This document shows positions 36,861-49,375 of a stretch of DNA of 64,000 bases, in pieces. The notes under the pieces were generated by a model. The model made no database searches. It worked only from the letters and a program-made list of their open reading frames with translations, and had not been told where the DNA came from. Numbering within the stretch: the stretch's first letter is position 1; every line of letters starts with the position of its first letter. A program made the translations under genes and the position numbers. The stretch comes from Tragulus kanchil (lineage: Eukaryota > Chordata > Mammalia > Artiodactyla > Tragulidae), in the NCBI GenBank assembly GCA_022376925.1, contig JAIOJX010000024.1:168237608-168301607 (forward strand). The letters run 5' to 3'.

Positions 36861-38040
36861 ACTTTAGTAAGTGTTAGTGAAATTAACACTTTCACTTTAA
36901 AGGGACCAACATTAACAGGGATGACTCCGCTATAAGATACCCGTCCTCAAAAATTTTCCTGGGTAGGTATTCTAAAAAAAAGAAAACATTTTTTTTTTTT
37001 ACAAACTTAATCAAGCCAATATCAAGAGGTAGAAATTATTCACACTATTTTAAAAAGGAAAAGTACATGAAATTATGCATAAAATCACAAATTATGGGGG
37101 AATGGAATATACATATGACTAATCTGGAATTATACATATCTGTCAACAACAAAGCTCTGTAAAATCAAGAAAACAAAATTTAAAAAAACTTGTGACTGTG
37201 TAAAAAAAATCACCATTAGAGACATGGAAATCAAAATTACAACAAGCGATCACTTCGCAGCAGTCAAAATGATCATCATCAAAATGCCCACAAAGAATAA
37301 ACGCTAGCATTGAGGTGGAGAAAAGGGGCCCTTCCCAAATGCTGGTGGCATATAACACTAATAGCCCAACAGAGAATAATACAAAACTGTCTTCAAAAGG
37401 TATAAAAGATCTATCATCAATTTCAGAGTCCGATCCTAACAGGATAGTCAGCAACACCCAGAACTCTAAAAGAAACGTCCACCTAAACAGGCCCTACGAC
37501 AGGACTTCCAATAGGCAAGAGCTGGAAGCAGATAACACATCCAAGGAGATATCAAGGCTAAAGAACAAGGGGCCCGTGGCCACGGTGGCATATTACTCAG
37601 TCGTGAAAAAAATTAAGACAGTGTCTGCTGCAGCAACACACGTGGACCTAGCTGGAGTCAGACTGAGTGACGTCAGTGGAAAAAAAGACACATGTCACTT
37701 ATTTGTGGAATCTGAAAATTGATGCTCATGAACCAACTTAAAAAAGAGAGAAACATATTCACGAAATTAGAAAACAAAATCATTGTTACCAAAAGAGAAA
37801 GAAGGAAGGAGGAATTAGCAGATGGGATTTGCAAATCATAATAATACATGTAAAATAGGTAATCAATAAGGATCTGCTGTGGAGTATGGCAGGTCTACAG
37901 CAGTCGATAGTAATGCATATGAAAAAGAAAACCCGAATATAGATAGATATAATAGAACTGAAAAACATACCCTGCACCTTCCACAACACAACATTTTAGA
38001 ACAACATTCTTCATTAAAAAAATAAAAATTAGATAAATTT
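36861..38040 (+). repeat. L1 3'-end and 3'UTR-derived array sequence
   Basis: A linker with GGGACCAACATTAACAGGGA and a fragment of recent-type L1 tail at 37090-37160. Then GACATGGAAATCAAAATTAC, AGAATAAACGCTAGC and a 135-residue fortuitously open frame (37315-37722) running through ORF2-tail-like sequence. Confidence 0.65.
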
Positions 38041-39420
38041 AAAAACAGGAAGCAATGAAAAACAAGCATGTGGGTGCATGTGCTGGCCTCTCCCACAGTA
38101 ATCTATCAGCCAGGAGCACCACTGCCAGGAGGCCCAGCATTCCCTGGTAACTAGAGTTGTGCTTGAAGAAATCCTGCTGCCTTCTGTCTGTTTTCCAAAA
38201 TAGCAACATCAAAATCAATGCTTACAGGCATGCCGTGTTCACAAGGAATTCAGTCCTGTAAATGACACTTGCTGTCACTAAATGTTCTGAGGTGGGTAAC
38301 CGAAAAATATTCAACACCATTAGAGACATGGAAATCAAAATTACAACAAGCGATCAATAAGCAGCAGTCAAAATGATCATCATCAAAATGCCCACAAAGA
38401 ATAAACGCTAGCATTGAGGTGGAGAAAAGGGGCCCTTCCCAAATGCTGGTGGCATATAACACTAATAGCCCAACAGAGAATAATACAAAACTGTCTTCAA
38501 AAGGTATAAAAGATCTATCATCAATTTCAGAGTCCGATCCTAACAGGATAGTCAGCAACACCCAGAACTCTAAAAGAAACGTCCACCTAAACAGGCCCTA
38601 CGACAGGACTTCCAATAGGCAAGAGCTGGAAGCAGATAACACATCCAAGGAGATATCAAGGCTAAAGAACAAGGGGTCCGTGGCCACGGTGGCATATTAC
38701 TCAGTCGTGAAAAAAATTAAGACAGTGTCTGCTGCAGCAACACACGTGGACCTAGCTGGAGTCAGACTGAGTGACGTCAGTGGAAAAAAAGACACATGTC
38801 ACTTATTTGTGGAATCTGAAAATTGATGCTCATGAACCAACTTAAAAAAGAGAGAAACATATTCACGAAATTAGAAAACAAAATCATTGTTACCAAAAGA
38901 GAAAGAAGGAAGGAGGAATTAGCAGATGGGATTTGCAAATCATAATAATACATGTAAAATAGGTAATCAATAAGGATCTGCTGTGGAGTATGGCAGGTCT
39001 ACAGCAGTCGATAGTAATGCATATGAAAAAGAAAACCCGAATATAGATAGATATAATAGAACTGAAAAACATACCCTGCACCTTCCACAACACAACATTT
39101 TAGAACAACATTCTTCATTAAAAAAATAAAAATTAGATAAATTTAAAAACAGGAAGCAATGAAAAACAAGCATGTGGGTGCATGTGCTGGCCTCTCCCAC
39201 AGTAATCTATCAGCCAGGAGCACCACTGCCAGGAGGCCCAGCATTCCCTGGTAACTAGAGTTGTGCTTGAAGAAATCCTGCTGCCTTCTGTCTGTTTTCC
39301 AAAATAGCAACATCAAAATCAATGCTTACAGGCATGCCGTGTTCACAAGGAATTCAGTCCTGTAAATGACACTTGCTGTCACTAAATGTTCTGAGGTGGG
39401 TAACCGAAAAATATTCAACA
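37211..39420 (+). repeat. direct duplication 8 (offset 1104), likely assembly overlap
   Basis: 37211-38314 repeats at 38315-39420. Differences: CACTTCG versus CAATAAG near the second copy start, and GGGCCC versus GGGTCC. Confidence 0.92.
38060..38314. repeat. array segment A3
   Basis: GTGCATGTGCTGGCCTCTCC through CACTAAATGTTCTGAGG. The CTCF-like core is decayed (CTGCTGCCTTCTGTCTG). The duplicate is at about 39164-39420. Confidence 0.65.
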
Positions 39421-40845
39421 CTTGGCCCACTTTCAAGGAGCCAGTTTCCACAAGTCAATTTTATTACCACCATTTGGAAACAGAAAACTGCACAGCACAT
39501 GGTGCATGAATTCACTATTTCTTAGGGACATGCAAAACAATTAAAATGAGGTCTCATCACCTACAATCTGATGGGCCATCATCAGTAAATCTTCAAACAA
39601 CTGACGGTAAGGAGGGCACTGAGGAAAGGAAAGCCCCCAAGGCAGCATGAGACGGCACGGTGCACAGCCCCAACCCAGAGCAGCATGCAGCTGCCTTTAA
39701 AGGAAAACTGGAGCTACCTGTGACACAGCGGAGCCACACCCAAGAGAAAACCCAGAAAGAACCAGACTGCAAAAAGAAGCATGCAACCAAGGCTGCAGTG
39801 GGGCACCAGCTACAACTGCAAACATCCCGAAACAAGCACCTGAGCATGAACACGCCGAGAGGACCTGCTGCATGTCCACCACGGACCACGACTCAGCCAT
39901 GAAACTGAATGCAGTGACACCAGTGGCAGCAACCTACATGGCCTGCATCCTCACCACGCTGAGCGCGCTACCCAGGAGCAAAAGACTGATGTCAAATGAT
40001 ATCACCAACAGGTGACATTTAAAAATTCATACCAGGAAACCAATCAGCCAGAGAGACAGACTCACAAAACTTGAAAATAAAATCAGCAGCAGTCAAGGGG
40101 AATGATGTAAGGAAGGGACAAATGAGAAAGTTGGTACTCGCAAACAGAAACTATTACATATGAAATACATAATCAGCAAGGACTTAACTATACCAAGGGA
40201 GGTCTACTCAACAGTCTGTAATAACCTCTATGAGAAAAGCATCAGAAGATCGAAAGTGATGTGTACATGTGCAAATGTAAAGATTCTATACACATACAAC
40301 ATGCAGAACACTGAAGAGCACTGCTGCTCAGCGCAAAACTTTACCTACAACTAAAACACAAAAAAAGAAGTGACACAGACATAGTTCTAACCATACTCAG
40401 AGAGATACCTAAAAAAAAAAAACATCTTGACATCTCTTTCAGGTGGAATCTAAAAACCAATCAAGAAAACTTCTGATCAAAGAGAAACAATCACAGTATA
40501 GAAATAAAATTATCATTAGGGAAGGAGAAAGATGTCACAAAGGGGTAAATCAGGAAGCTGGATGAACATATAGAAATCATTACACGTAAAATACACGAGG
40601 AAGTTTGGATTAAAAAATAGAAACTATTACATACAAAATATGTGATAAACAAGGACTTAGGAGTAACAATTAAGGTCAACTCCACATTCTGTAGCAAGCT
40701 CCAGGGAAAATAATTTGAAGATCAATAGAATATGTATTTGTATAAATAGAAAAGTTTCTGTACACATCCAACATTACTGGTACACCACACACGCACAAAT
40801 AAAAACTGCTATGCCACACACAAAAAAAAACCCTAAACATTGCAT
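39421..40845 (+). repeat. L1 3'-end and 3'UTR-derived array sequence
   Basis: GGCCCACTTTCAAGGAGCCA, then ORF2-tail-like and two successive 3'UTR-like stretches (40050-40330 and 40490-40790). No intact frame. Confidence 0.65.
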
Positions 40846-40849
40846 TAAG

Positions 40850-41025
40850 AAATAAGAAGGGACAATACTCAACTTTTGGGGTGTTATTTCTGGGACATTT
40901 CCATCTAATTTCCAGCCCGAAACCACGATGTCCACCCAGGCCTGGTTGTCCAAGTACCCAGTCAGACTTGGGAAAATGCTGCCGCCTTGTGGCCACTTCC
41001 CGCAACAGCAGCGTTAAACCGTCAA
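40850..41025. repeat. array segment B1 with strong CTCF-like core
   Basis: ACCACGATGTCCACCCAGGC leads to the core at 40979-40996, which on the minus strand reads TGGCCACAAGGCGGCAGC, a close match to the CTCF consensus. CAACAGCAGCGTTAAAC follows. Confidence 0.7.
40979..40996 (-). promoter_or_regulatory. candidate CTCF-binding motif (array B1)
   Basis: One of the best-preserved array cores. The orientation is the same as all other array cores. Confidence 0.5.
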
Positions 41026-41049
41026 GCAGAAGGGAGAGAGGACCCTACC

Positions 41050-41372
41050 CGCTTCAGTATTCTTGCCTGGAGCATTTCACGCACAGAGCAACCTGGGGAG
41101 GTCCAGTCCGTGGGTCGCAAAGAGTACGAAATGACTGAGCAACCAACACACGCACACAGGAAGCTGGGCTTCCCTGGAGGCTCAGGTGGTAAAGAATCTC
41201 CCTGCAATGCGGGAGGTCTAGGTTCCACACCTGGGTCAAGAAGATCCTGCGGAGAAAGGAAGGGCCACCCACTCCAATACTGTCGCCTGGAGAATCCATG
41301 GACAGGGAGACCTGGTGGGCTACAGTCCACGGGGTGGCAAAGAGTCAGGCATAACTGAGCGACACACATCTC
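41050..41372 (+). mobile_element. Bov-A2 dimeric SINE
   Basis: First monomer 41050-41160, second from GGGCTTCCCTGGAGGCTCAG to ATAACTGAGCGACACACA. It occupies the same position in the unit as the Bov-A2 at 46590. Confidence 0.88.
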
Positions 41373-42560
41373 ACTTTAAGCGACGAACGTTCCCAAGCAT
41401 GACTGGGCTATAAGATAAGTTATCAAAAATCCTTCTAAAATGTTTCTCTTACAAAGGGCTCATCATGACAATATCAAAAGGTAGATACCAGTCTCACCAT
41501 TTTTTCACAAACTGCATGACATCATGCACAAAGTCACAAATAATGAGAGGGGTGGACATCAAAATTAGGATGAGGGATCCCTTTGCCGCAGTGAAAATGG
41601 CCATCATCAAAATGCCAACAATAAATGCTAGAGTTGGGGTGGAGAAAAGGACACCCTCTCAAATGGCTGTGCTATATAAACTTAACCAACACAAGAGAGA
41701 ACAATAGGGAACTCTCTTTAAAAGGCAAAAATAGAGCTACCATCCGTTTCGGACTCCCATCCTAACAGGATATTCGAAAACAACCAGATTTCTGAAAGAA
41801 ACCGGCACCAAAGGTGCACTATGGCAGCCCTTAAATACCACCAGCTGGAAGCAACTAAAATGTCCAAGGATGATGAATGCTAAAGAAGAAGGGGCTGAGG
41901 TCCACGACGGCACGTGACTCAGTTGCGGAAGAGAAAGAGAATGAACAGTGCATGTGTGTGTGTGGCTGAGTCCCGTCACTTCACACCTGAAACCATCACA
42001 AAGTCTTAAACGGCTCTGCCCCAATACAAAATGTTTTCAGGGCTAAAAATAAATAAAAAATAAAGAAAATAAAAAATGAATTAAAAAATCAGATGTTCAG
42101 CTTGAATGCTTTCAACAACAACAAAAAAAGATGAGACAGTGTCTACTGCAGCTTGACATATGGACCTAGGTGTAATCTTACAGAGTGATGTCAGTCAAAA
42201 GGCAAAAAAAAAAAAAAGAGACAAATATCATTTCTCTGTGGAATCTGAAAACTGATGCCCATAAGCCACCTGACAAAAGAGAAACAGATTCACAAAATTT
42301 GAAAAAAAAAATCATTGTTACCAAAAGGGAAAGGTAGGTGCGAGGAATTAGCTACCGGGATTAACAAATCCACAATAATGCACATAAAACAGGTAATCAA
42401 CAAAGGTTTCTGAGCAGGGTAGGTCAGAAGAACATTCTGTAGGAACTCACATGAAGAAAGAACCCAAAGGTAAATACATATACACAGAGAGAATAGAAAA
42501 ACGGTCTCTACACCTCCAAACCAACATAGCACTTTTTTCAAGCATATATGACTACTCATT
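41373..42560 (+). repeat. L1 3'-end and 3'UTR-derived array sequence
   Basis: Linker ATGACTGGGCTATAAGATAA, ORF2-tail-like at 41540-41900, and 3'UTR with CATCACAAAGTCTTAAACGG at 41990. A second 3'UTR-like stretch is at 42130-42530. Confidence 0.7.
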
Positions 42561-42639
42561 ATATGATACAGATGGCATTTTGCATTGGAAGGAAAAACCT
42601 TGAATTATTTTCAAGCGGCGCCGGGATACCTGGTTACCT

Positions 42640-43014
42640 CCTTGAGAACATACACTCAGACCGCTGGCCCTAGGCTCACAGCAGGCTCGGCAGGCAGGGG
42701 CGTGGCTCGGCGGGACGGGGCGCCGTGGACCGAGGGCCCCGCCACGGCCGCCGCCCGGGTGCGGGGGACGGAGGCCACCGCGCTGCGCTGAGGACAAGGG
42801 ATGGCGGCAGCTGTCCTCGCTCCCGGGTCAGCTCTCGGGCCTCCGCTGGGTGACGTCCCGCCGCAAGCCATCCGCGCCTTAGTTTCCCCTTTGAAAAAGA
42901 GCAAGACGAAAGCACCTGCCGCCTCTGTGATCAGGAGAGACAGGCACGCGGCGAGGAGACGCGCTTCACACGCTCCGGGCCGGCGCGCGGCAGGCGCTCC
43001 ATAGCCGCTGCCCT
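42640..43014 (+). other. GC-rich island built on a MIR SINE
   Basis: 42690-42830 is extremely CpG-rich. 42830-43003 follows the MIR order: GGGTGACGTCCC, CCTTAGTTTCCC near 42880, CTGCCGCCTCTGTGATCAGG, and GCGGCAGGCGCTCCATA at the end, with many A/T to G/C changes. The open frames here are chance results of GC richness. It is repeated at 43724-44098. Confidence 0.65.
42830..43003 (+). mobile_element. MIR SINE, GC-shifted
   Basis: See the island entry. The MIR core and 3' landmarks are in the right order and spacing. MIR is ancient in mammals. Confidence 0.65.
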
Positions 43015-43118
43015 CCTGGCCGACTCCGTGCGACCCCGCCAACTGCAGCCCCCCAGGCACCTCAGTTCCGGGGTCGTCAGGCGAGGGCACTGGAGTGGGT
43101 GAGCATTTCCTTCTCCAC
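43015..43118 (-). mobile_element. Bov-tA SINE fragment
   Basis: CGACTCCGTGCGACCCCGCC through GGGCACTGGAGTGGGTGAGC and TTTCCTTCTCC is the reverse Bov-tA body, also GC-shifted. Repeated at 44099-44202. Confidence 0.82.
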
Positions 43119-43190
43119 CAACACGAGATTTTACAACAACTTTCTCCATTAGAAAATAAATATTAATCTGATTTAAAAGACCCCGATAAG

Positions 43191-43380
43191 GGCTTCCCTG
43201 GTGGTCCAGTGGGTAAGGACACCGCCTTGCAGTGCAAGGGGCGCCGGTTCGAGCCCTGGCCTGGGAAGATCCCACGTGCCGCGGAGCGGCTGGACTGATG
43301 TGTCCAGTGCGGAGCTCTGGGCGCATGCGCCCAGAGCCGGCGCTCTGTGACGACAGAGGCCACTGCGATGGGAGGCCCCA
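43191..43380 (+). mobile_element. CHR-like SINE, decayed first copy
   Basis: Same insertion as 44275-44600 but with losses near the duplication junction (AATTACCGG region and later). The tail is replaced by filler. Confidence 0.88.
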
Positions 43381-44274
43381 GGCAAAAAGATGAAGCCATA
43401 AAAGGTCACAAAAAAAAATTGTTAAAAAGGAAGAAACTACGGGATTAACAAATCCACAATAATGCACATAAAACAGGTAATCAACAAAGGTTTCTGAGCA
43501 GGGTAGGTCAGAAGAACATTCTGTAGGAACTCACATGAAGAAAGAACCCAAAGGTAAATACATATACACAGAGAGAATAGAAAAACGGTCTCTACACCTC
43601 CAAACCAACATAGCACTTTTTTCAAGCATATATGACTACTCATTATATGATACAGATGGCATTTTGCATTGGAAGGAAAAACCTTGAATTATTTTCAAGC
43701 GGCGCCGGGATACCTGGTTACCTCCTTGAGAACATACACTCAGACCGCTGGCCCTAGGCTCACAGCAGGCTCGGCAGGCAGGGGCGTGGCTCGGCGGGAC
43801 GGGGCGCCGTGGACCGAGGGCCCCGCCACGGCCGCCGCCCGGGTGCGGGGGACGGAGGCCACCGCGCTGCGCTGAGGACAAGGGATGGCGGCAGCTGTCC
43901 TCGCTCCCGGGTCAGCTCTCGGGCCTCCGCTGGGTGACGTCCCGCCGCAAGCCATCCGCGCCTTAGTTTCCCCTTTGAAAAAGAGCAAGACGAAAGCACC
44001 TGCCGCCTCTGTGATCAGGAGAGACAGGCACGCGGCGAGGAGACGCGCTTCACACGCTCCGGGCCGGCGCGCGGCAGGCGCTCCATAGCCGCTGCCCTCC
44101 TGGCCGACTCCGTGCGACCCCGCCAACTGCAGCCCCCCAGGCACCTCAGTTCCGGGGTCGTCAGGCGAGGGCACTGGAGTGGGTGAGCATTTCCTTCTCC
44201 ACCAACACGAGATTTTACAACAACTTTCTCCATTAGAAAATAAATATTAATCTGATTTAAAAGACCCCGATAAG

Positions 44275-44604
44275 GGCTTCCCTGGTGGTCCAGTGGGTAA
44301 GGACACCGCCTTGCAGTGCAAGGGGCGCCGGTTCGAGCCCTGGCCTGGGAAGATCCCACGTGCCGCGGAGCGGCTGGACTGATGTGTCCAATTACCGGAG
44401 CTCTGGAGCGCATGCGCCCAGAGCCGGCGCTCTGCGACGACAGAGGCCACTGCGATGGGAGGCCCACACGGGCCAAAGAACAAAGATGGATGAAAATAGA
44501 GAAATGAAGGACCAGTGGAAGTGGCCCGCCCACTCCCCTCCCTCCCCAACCCGACCCCGGCCCAAAGTAAATAAATAAATAAATCTTTAAAAAAAAAAAA
44601 AAAA
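44275..44604 (+). mobile_element. CHR-like tRNA-Glu SINE
   Basis: Full head, body and AAATAAAT-poly(A) tail. A decayed partial copy of its 3' part recurs at 45433-45742 by duplication 10. Confidence 0.93.
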
Positions 44605-44621
44605 GAAAGAAAGAAAGAGGG

Positions 44622-44942
44622 ACGGCTTCCCTAGTGGCTCAATGGTGAAGAGCTCGCCTGCCAATGCAGGAGACACGGGTTGGATCCCTGATCCAAGAAG
44701 ATCCCACAGACTGCAGAGCAGCTAAGCCCGTGAGCCACAACTGTTAAGCCTGTGCTCTAGAGCCTCAGAGCTGCAACTATGGAGTCCGTGAGCCCTAGAG
44801 CCCGAGTTCCACAACAAGAGAAGTCACTGCAGCAAGAAGTCTGCTCACCTCCACTAGAGAGGAGCCTCCACTCCCCGCAACTAGAGAAGAGCCTGTGGCA
44901 GCAGTGAAAACCCAGAAGAGCCAAAAATAAATAAATAAATAA
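44622..44942 (+). mobile_element. long CHR-1-like tRNA SINE
   Basis: GGCTTCCCTAGTGGCTCAAT head, repeated AGCC(C)GTGAGCCACAACT modules, and an AATAAATAAATAAA tail. The duplicate is at about 45760-46080. Confidence 0.88.
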
Positions 44943-45270
44943 AATGCATTTCTTTATTAAAAAAGGGGGGGGGAAAGAAGATGTGATAAAGGGGTAATTA
45001 CTGGATGAACAAACCAAAATCATTAAATATAAAATAATGAGGAAGTTTAGATTAACAAATAGAATCTATTACATATAAAATATGTAATCAGCAAGGACCC
45101 AGGTAAACCAATTAAGGTCAGCTCAACATTCTCTACTGAGATCTATGGAAAATAATTTGAAGACCAGTAGATATACGTATGTATATGCATAAGTTTCTGT
45201 ACACATACAATATTGCACGTCATTGTTACATCGCCAGTAAACTTAAACATTGAACTAAAAAGAAGAATAA
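44943..45270 (+). repeat. L1 3'UTR-derived array sequence
   Basis: AAACCAAAATCATTAAATAT through TGAAGACCAGTAGATATACG matches the 3'UTR-like parts of other units. Repeated at 46081-46408. Confidence 0.65.
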
Positions 45271-46408
45271 ATGACTAGACACAAGTTTTGGCCACATTTC
45301 TTGCGTGGGACACACTTGGTCTAATTTGCAACCACACCGATGTCACTGCGGTCTGGTTGCCAGAGGTCCCAGGTGGGGCTTGGGAAATGCTGCCGCCTTG
45401 TGGCCATTTCCTGCAGAACTATGGAAAGGCTCCCAGTGGGTAAGGACACCGCCTTGCAGTGCAAGGCGCGGTTCGAGCCCTGGCCTGGGAAGATCCCACG
45501 TGCCGCGGAGCGGCTGGACTGATGTGTCCAATTACCGAGCCGGAGCTCTGGAGCGCATGCGCCCAGAGCCGGTGCTCTGCGACAACAGAGGCCACTGCGA
45601 TGGGAGGCCCCCAGGAGCCAAAGAACAAAGATGGATGAAAATAGAAATGAAGGACCAGTGGAAGTGGCCCGCCCCCTCCCTCCCAAACCCGACCCCGGCC
45701 CAAAGTAAATAAATAAATAAATCTTTAAAAAAAAAAAAAAAAGAAAGAAAGAAAGAGGGACGGCTTCCCTAGTGGCTCAATGGTGAAGAGCTCGCCTGCC
45801 AATGCAGGAGACACGGGTTGGATCCCTGATCCAAGAAGATCCCACAGACTGCAGAGCAGCTAAGCCCGTGAGCCACAACTGTTAAGCCTGTGCTCTAGAG
45901 CCTCAGAGCTGCAACTATGGAGTCCGTGAGCCCTAGAGCCCGAGTTCCACAACAAGAGAAGTCACTGCAGCAAGAAGTCTGCTCACCTCCACTAGAGAGG
46001 AGCCTCCACTCCCCGCAACTAGAGAAGAGCCTGTGGCAGCAGTGAAAACCCAGAAGAGCCAAAAATAAATAAATAAATAAAATGCATTTCTTTATTAAAA
46101 AAGGGGGGGGGAATGAAGATGTGATAAAGGGGTAATTACTGGATGAACAAACCAAAATCATTAAATATAAAATAATGAGGAAGTTTAGATTAACAAATAG
46201 AATCTATTACATATAAAATATGTAATCAGCAAGGACCCAGGTAAACCAATTAAGGTCAGCTCAACATTCTCTACTGAGATCTATGGAAAATAATTTGAAG
46301 ACCAGTAGATATACGTATGTATATGCATAAGTTTCTGTACACATACAATATTGCACGTCATTGTTACATCGCCAGTAAACTTAAACATTGAACTAAAAAG
46401 AAGAATAA

Positions 46409-46575
46409 ATGACTAGACACAAGTTTTGGCCACATTTCTTGCGTGGGACACACTTCGGTCTAATTTGCAACCCCACACCGCGATGTCACTGCGGTCTGGT
46501 TGCCAGAGGTCCCCGGGTGGGGCTTGGGGAAATGCTGCCGCCTTGTGGCCATTTCCTGCAACAGCAACTTGAAAA
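46409..46575. repeat. array segment B2 with strong CTCF-like core
   Basis: ACCGCGATGTCACTGCGGTC leads to the core at 46536-46551 (TGCCGCCTTGTGGCCA), then CAACAGCAACTTGAAAAC. The first copy, with small losses, is at 45271-45413. Confidence 0.7.
46534..46551 (-). promoter_or_regulatory. candidate CTCF-binding motif (array B2)
   Basis: Minus strand reads TGGCCACAAGGCGGCAGC. The copy at 45389-45406 is the same site duplicated. Confidence 0.5.
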
Positions 46576-46589
46576 CTGTTGCGGGAATG

Positions 46590-46915
46590 GATACCCACCC
46601 CAGTATCCTTCCCAGTAGAGAAGTCCTCGCACGGAGCAAGCAGCCGGGGTAAATCCAGCCCATGGGTCACAGAGGGTCAGAAACAACTGAGCAACTGAAG
46701 CACACACAGGAGACTGGGCTTCCCTGGGGACCCAGACAGTAAAGAGTCTGCCTGCAACGCAGGCGACCTCGGCGCCACACCTGGGTTCAGTAAGTTACCC
46801 TAGGGAAGGAAAGGCTAGCAACTCCAAAATCCTGCCTGGACAATTTCAGGGACAGGACAGCCTGACGGGATACATTGCATGGAGTGGCAAAGGGTCAGAC
46901 ACAACTGAGTCACTA
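46590..46915 (+). mobile_element. Bov-A2 dimeric SINE
   Basis: Two diverged Bov-A monomers, the second starting at GGGCTTCCCTGGGGACCC. Same site in the unit as 41050. Confidence 0.85.
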
Positions 46916-47085
46916 ATGCTTCCACTTTAAGGGACTAGCATTGCAAGGACGGCTGGGCTGTAAGATGCCAGTCCTCAAAAATCCTTCTAAAATTTTTTTC
47001 GTACAAAGGGCTGAATTTCATCAAGACAATATCAAGAGGTAGATGCTACTGACACGATTTTATTAAAAACTACATGAAATGATGG

Positions 47086-47440
47086 GGCTTCCCTGGTAGC
47101 TCAGTGGTAAAGAGTTCGCCTGCCAATGCAGGTGACACAGGTTCGATCCCTGATCCGGGAAGATCCCACACGCTGCGGAGCGACGAAGCCCGTGAGCCAC
47201 AACTGTGGAGCCTGTGCTCTAGAGCCTCGGAGCCGTAACTACTGAGCCCATGTGCCGTAACTACTAAAGTCTGCCTGCCCTGGAGCCCGAGTTCCACGAG
47301 AGAAGTCACCACAACAAGAAGCCTGCTCACCTCAACTAGACAGTAGCCTCCACTCCCTGCAACTAGAGAGAAGCATGCAGCAGCAGTGAAACCCCAGAAT
47401 AGCCAAAAGTAAATAAATGAAATGCCTTTCTAAAAAAAAA
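47086..47440 (+). mobile_element. long CHR-1-like tRNA SINE
   Basis: GGGCTTCCCTGGTAGCTCAG head, B-box GGTTCGATCCCTGATCC, internal ACTACTGAGCCCATGTG modules and an AAATAAATG tail. Confidence 0.93.
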
Positions 47441-49375
47441 AAAAGCACATTTAAAAACAAAAGCTACACGTAATGATGCACAAAAGCACAAAGTATTAGA
47501 GACATGGAAATCAAAATTACTAAGAGCGATCCCTTTGCAGCAGTCAAAATGAACGTCAGCAAAATGTCAACAATAAATGCTAGAGTTGGGGAGAAGAGGA
47601 GACCCTCTCAAATACCTGCGATATATAAACTTAATAACCACAAAAGACTACAATAGGGAACCACCTTTAAAAGGTTAACACAGAGCTACCATCTATTTCA
47701 AGAGTCCCACCCTAACCGGATATTCGAAAACAACCAGCTTTCTAGAAGAAACAGGTAGTAAACGTGCACGACAGCAGCCCTTGCCACAGCCAGCAGCTGG
47801 AAGCAACTGAAATGTCCAAGGATGATGAAAGCAGAGGAAGCAGGGGCTCACGTCCACATGGCGCGTGACTCCGTCATGAAGGAGAATAAGCGTGAACAGT
47901 ACACGTACGTATGTGGCTGAGTCCCTCTGCTGCACACCTGAAACTATCACAAACTGTCAATCAGCTATGCCCAATACAAAACGTTTTGGGATTAAAAAAG
48001 CAAGTAACTAAAAGCTTTAAAAAATAAATAAAATAGATGTTGTTTGAATGCGTAAAAAAAAAAGAAAGAAAAAGAATGAGACGGTGTCTACTGCAGCAAC
48101 ACACATGGATCTAGGTGTTTATCTTACAGAGTGCTGTCAGTTCAGAAAGAAGAAGAGACTAATATCATTTATCAGTAGAATCTGAAAACCGACGCCCGTG
48201 AATCACCTGACAAAAGAGAAACAGATTCATGAAAGTAGAAAACAGCACCATTGTTACCAGAAGGAAAGGTGGTGGTGAGGAGTTAGCCACAACTGTGGAG
48301 CCTGTGCTCTAGAGCCTCGGGCCGTAACTACTGAGCCCATGTGCCGTAACTACTAAAGTCTGCCTGCCCTGGAGCCCGAGTTCCACGAGAGAAGTCACCA
48401 CAACAAGAAGCCTGCTCACCTCAACTAGACAGTAGCCTCCACTCCCTGCAACTAGAGAGAAGCATGCAGCAGCAGTGAAACCCCAGAATAGCCAAAAGTA
48501 AATAAATGAAATGCCTTTCTAAAAAAAAAAAAAGCACATTTAAAAACAAAAGCTACACGTAATGATGCACAAAAGCACAAAGTATTAGAGACATGGAAAT
48601 CAAAATTACTAAGAGCGATCCCTTTGCAGCAGTCAAAATGAACGTCAGCAAAATGTCAACAATAAATGCTAGAGTTGGGGAGAAGAGGAGACCCTCTCAA
48701 ATACCTGCGATATATAAACTTAATAACCACAAAAGACTACAATAGGGAACCACCTTTAAAAGGTTAACACAGAGCTACCATCTATTTCAAGAGTCCCACC
48801 CTAACCGGATATTCGAAAACAACCAGCTTTCTAGAAGAAACAGGTAGTAAACGTGCACGACAGCAGCCCTTGCCACAGCCAGCAGCTGGAAGCAACTGAA
48901 ATGTCCAAGGATGATGAAAGCAGAGGAAGCAGGGGCTCACGTCCACATGGCGCGTGACTCCGTCATGAAGGAGAATAAGCGTGAACAGTACACGTCGTAT
49001 GTGGCTGAGTCCCTCTGCTGCACACCTGAAACTATCACAAACTGTCAATCAGCTATGCCCAATACAAAACGTTTTGGGATTAAAAAAGCAAGTAACTAAA
49101 AGCTTTAAAAAATAAATAAAATAGATGTTGTTTGAATGCGTAAAAAAAAAAGAAAGAAAAAGAATGAGACGGTGTCTACTGCAGCAACACACATGGATCT
49201 AGGTGTTTATCTTACAGAGTGCTGTCAGTTCAGAAAGAAGAAGAGACTAATATCATTTATCAGTAGAATCTGAAAACCGACGCCCGTGAATCACCTGACA
49301 AAAGAGAAACAGATTCATGAAAGTAGAAAACAGCACCATTGTTACCAGAAGGGAAAGGTGGTGGTGAGGAGTTAG
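47195..49375 (+). repeat. direct duplication 11 (offset 1090 to about 1088), likely assembly overlap
   Basis: 47195-48284 repeats at 48285-49375, beginning inside the SINE. Differences are small indels (GCCTCGGAGCCG versus GCCTCGGGCCG). Confidence 0.92.

Larger units (their letters stand above)
42354..44470 (+). repeat. direct duplication 9 (offset 1084), likely assembly overlap
   Basis: 42354-43380 repeats at 43438-44470. The first copy ends in a decayed SINE followed by 57 bases of unmatched filler (43381-43437). Confidence 0.93.
44290..46560 (+). repeat. direct duplication 10 (offset about 1140 to 1138), likely assembly overlap
   Basis: 44290-45413 repeats at 45433-46560. The end of the first copy lacks several bases present in the second (CCACACCGATG versus CCCCACACCGCGATG). 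The start of the second copy lacks bases present in the first. Confidence 0.92.

Noticed and set aside
37315..37722. 135-residue open frame, apparently conserved in two copies
   Set aside because: Conservation is only duplication 8; the sequence is L1 3'-end-derived and the frame is not shared with other units.
42656..43090. 144-residue alanine/proline/arginine-rich frame
   Set aside because: Lies across a GC-shifted MIR and a reverse Bov-tA; composition explains the open frame.
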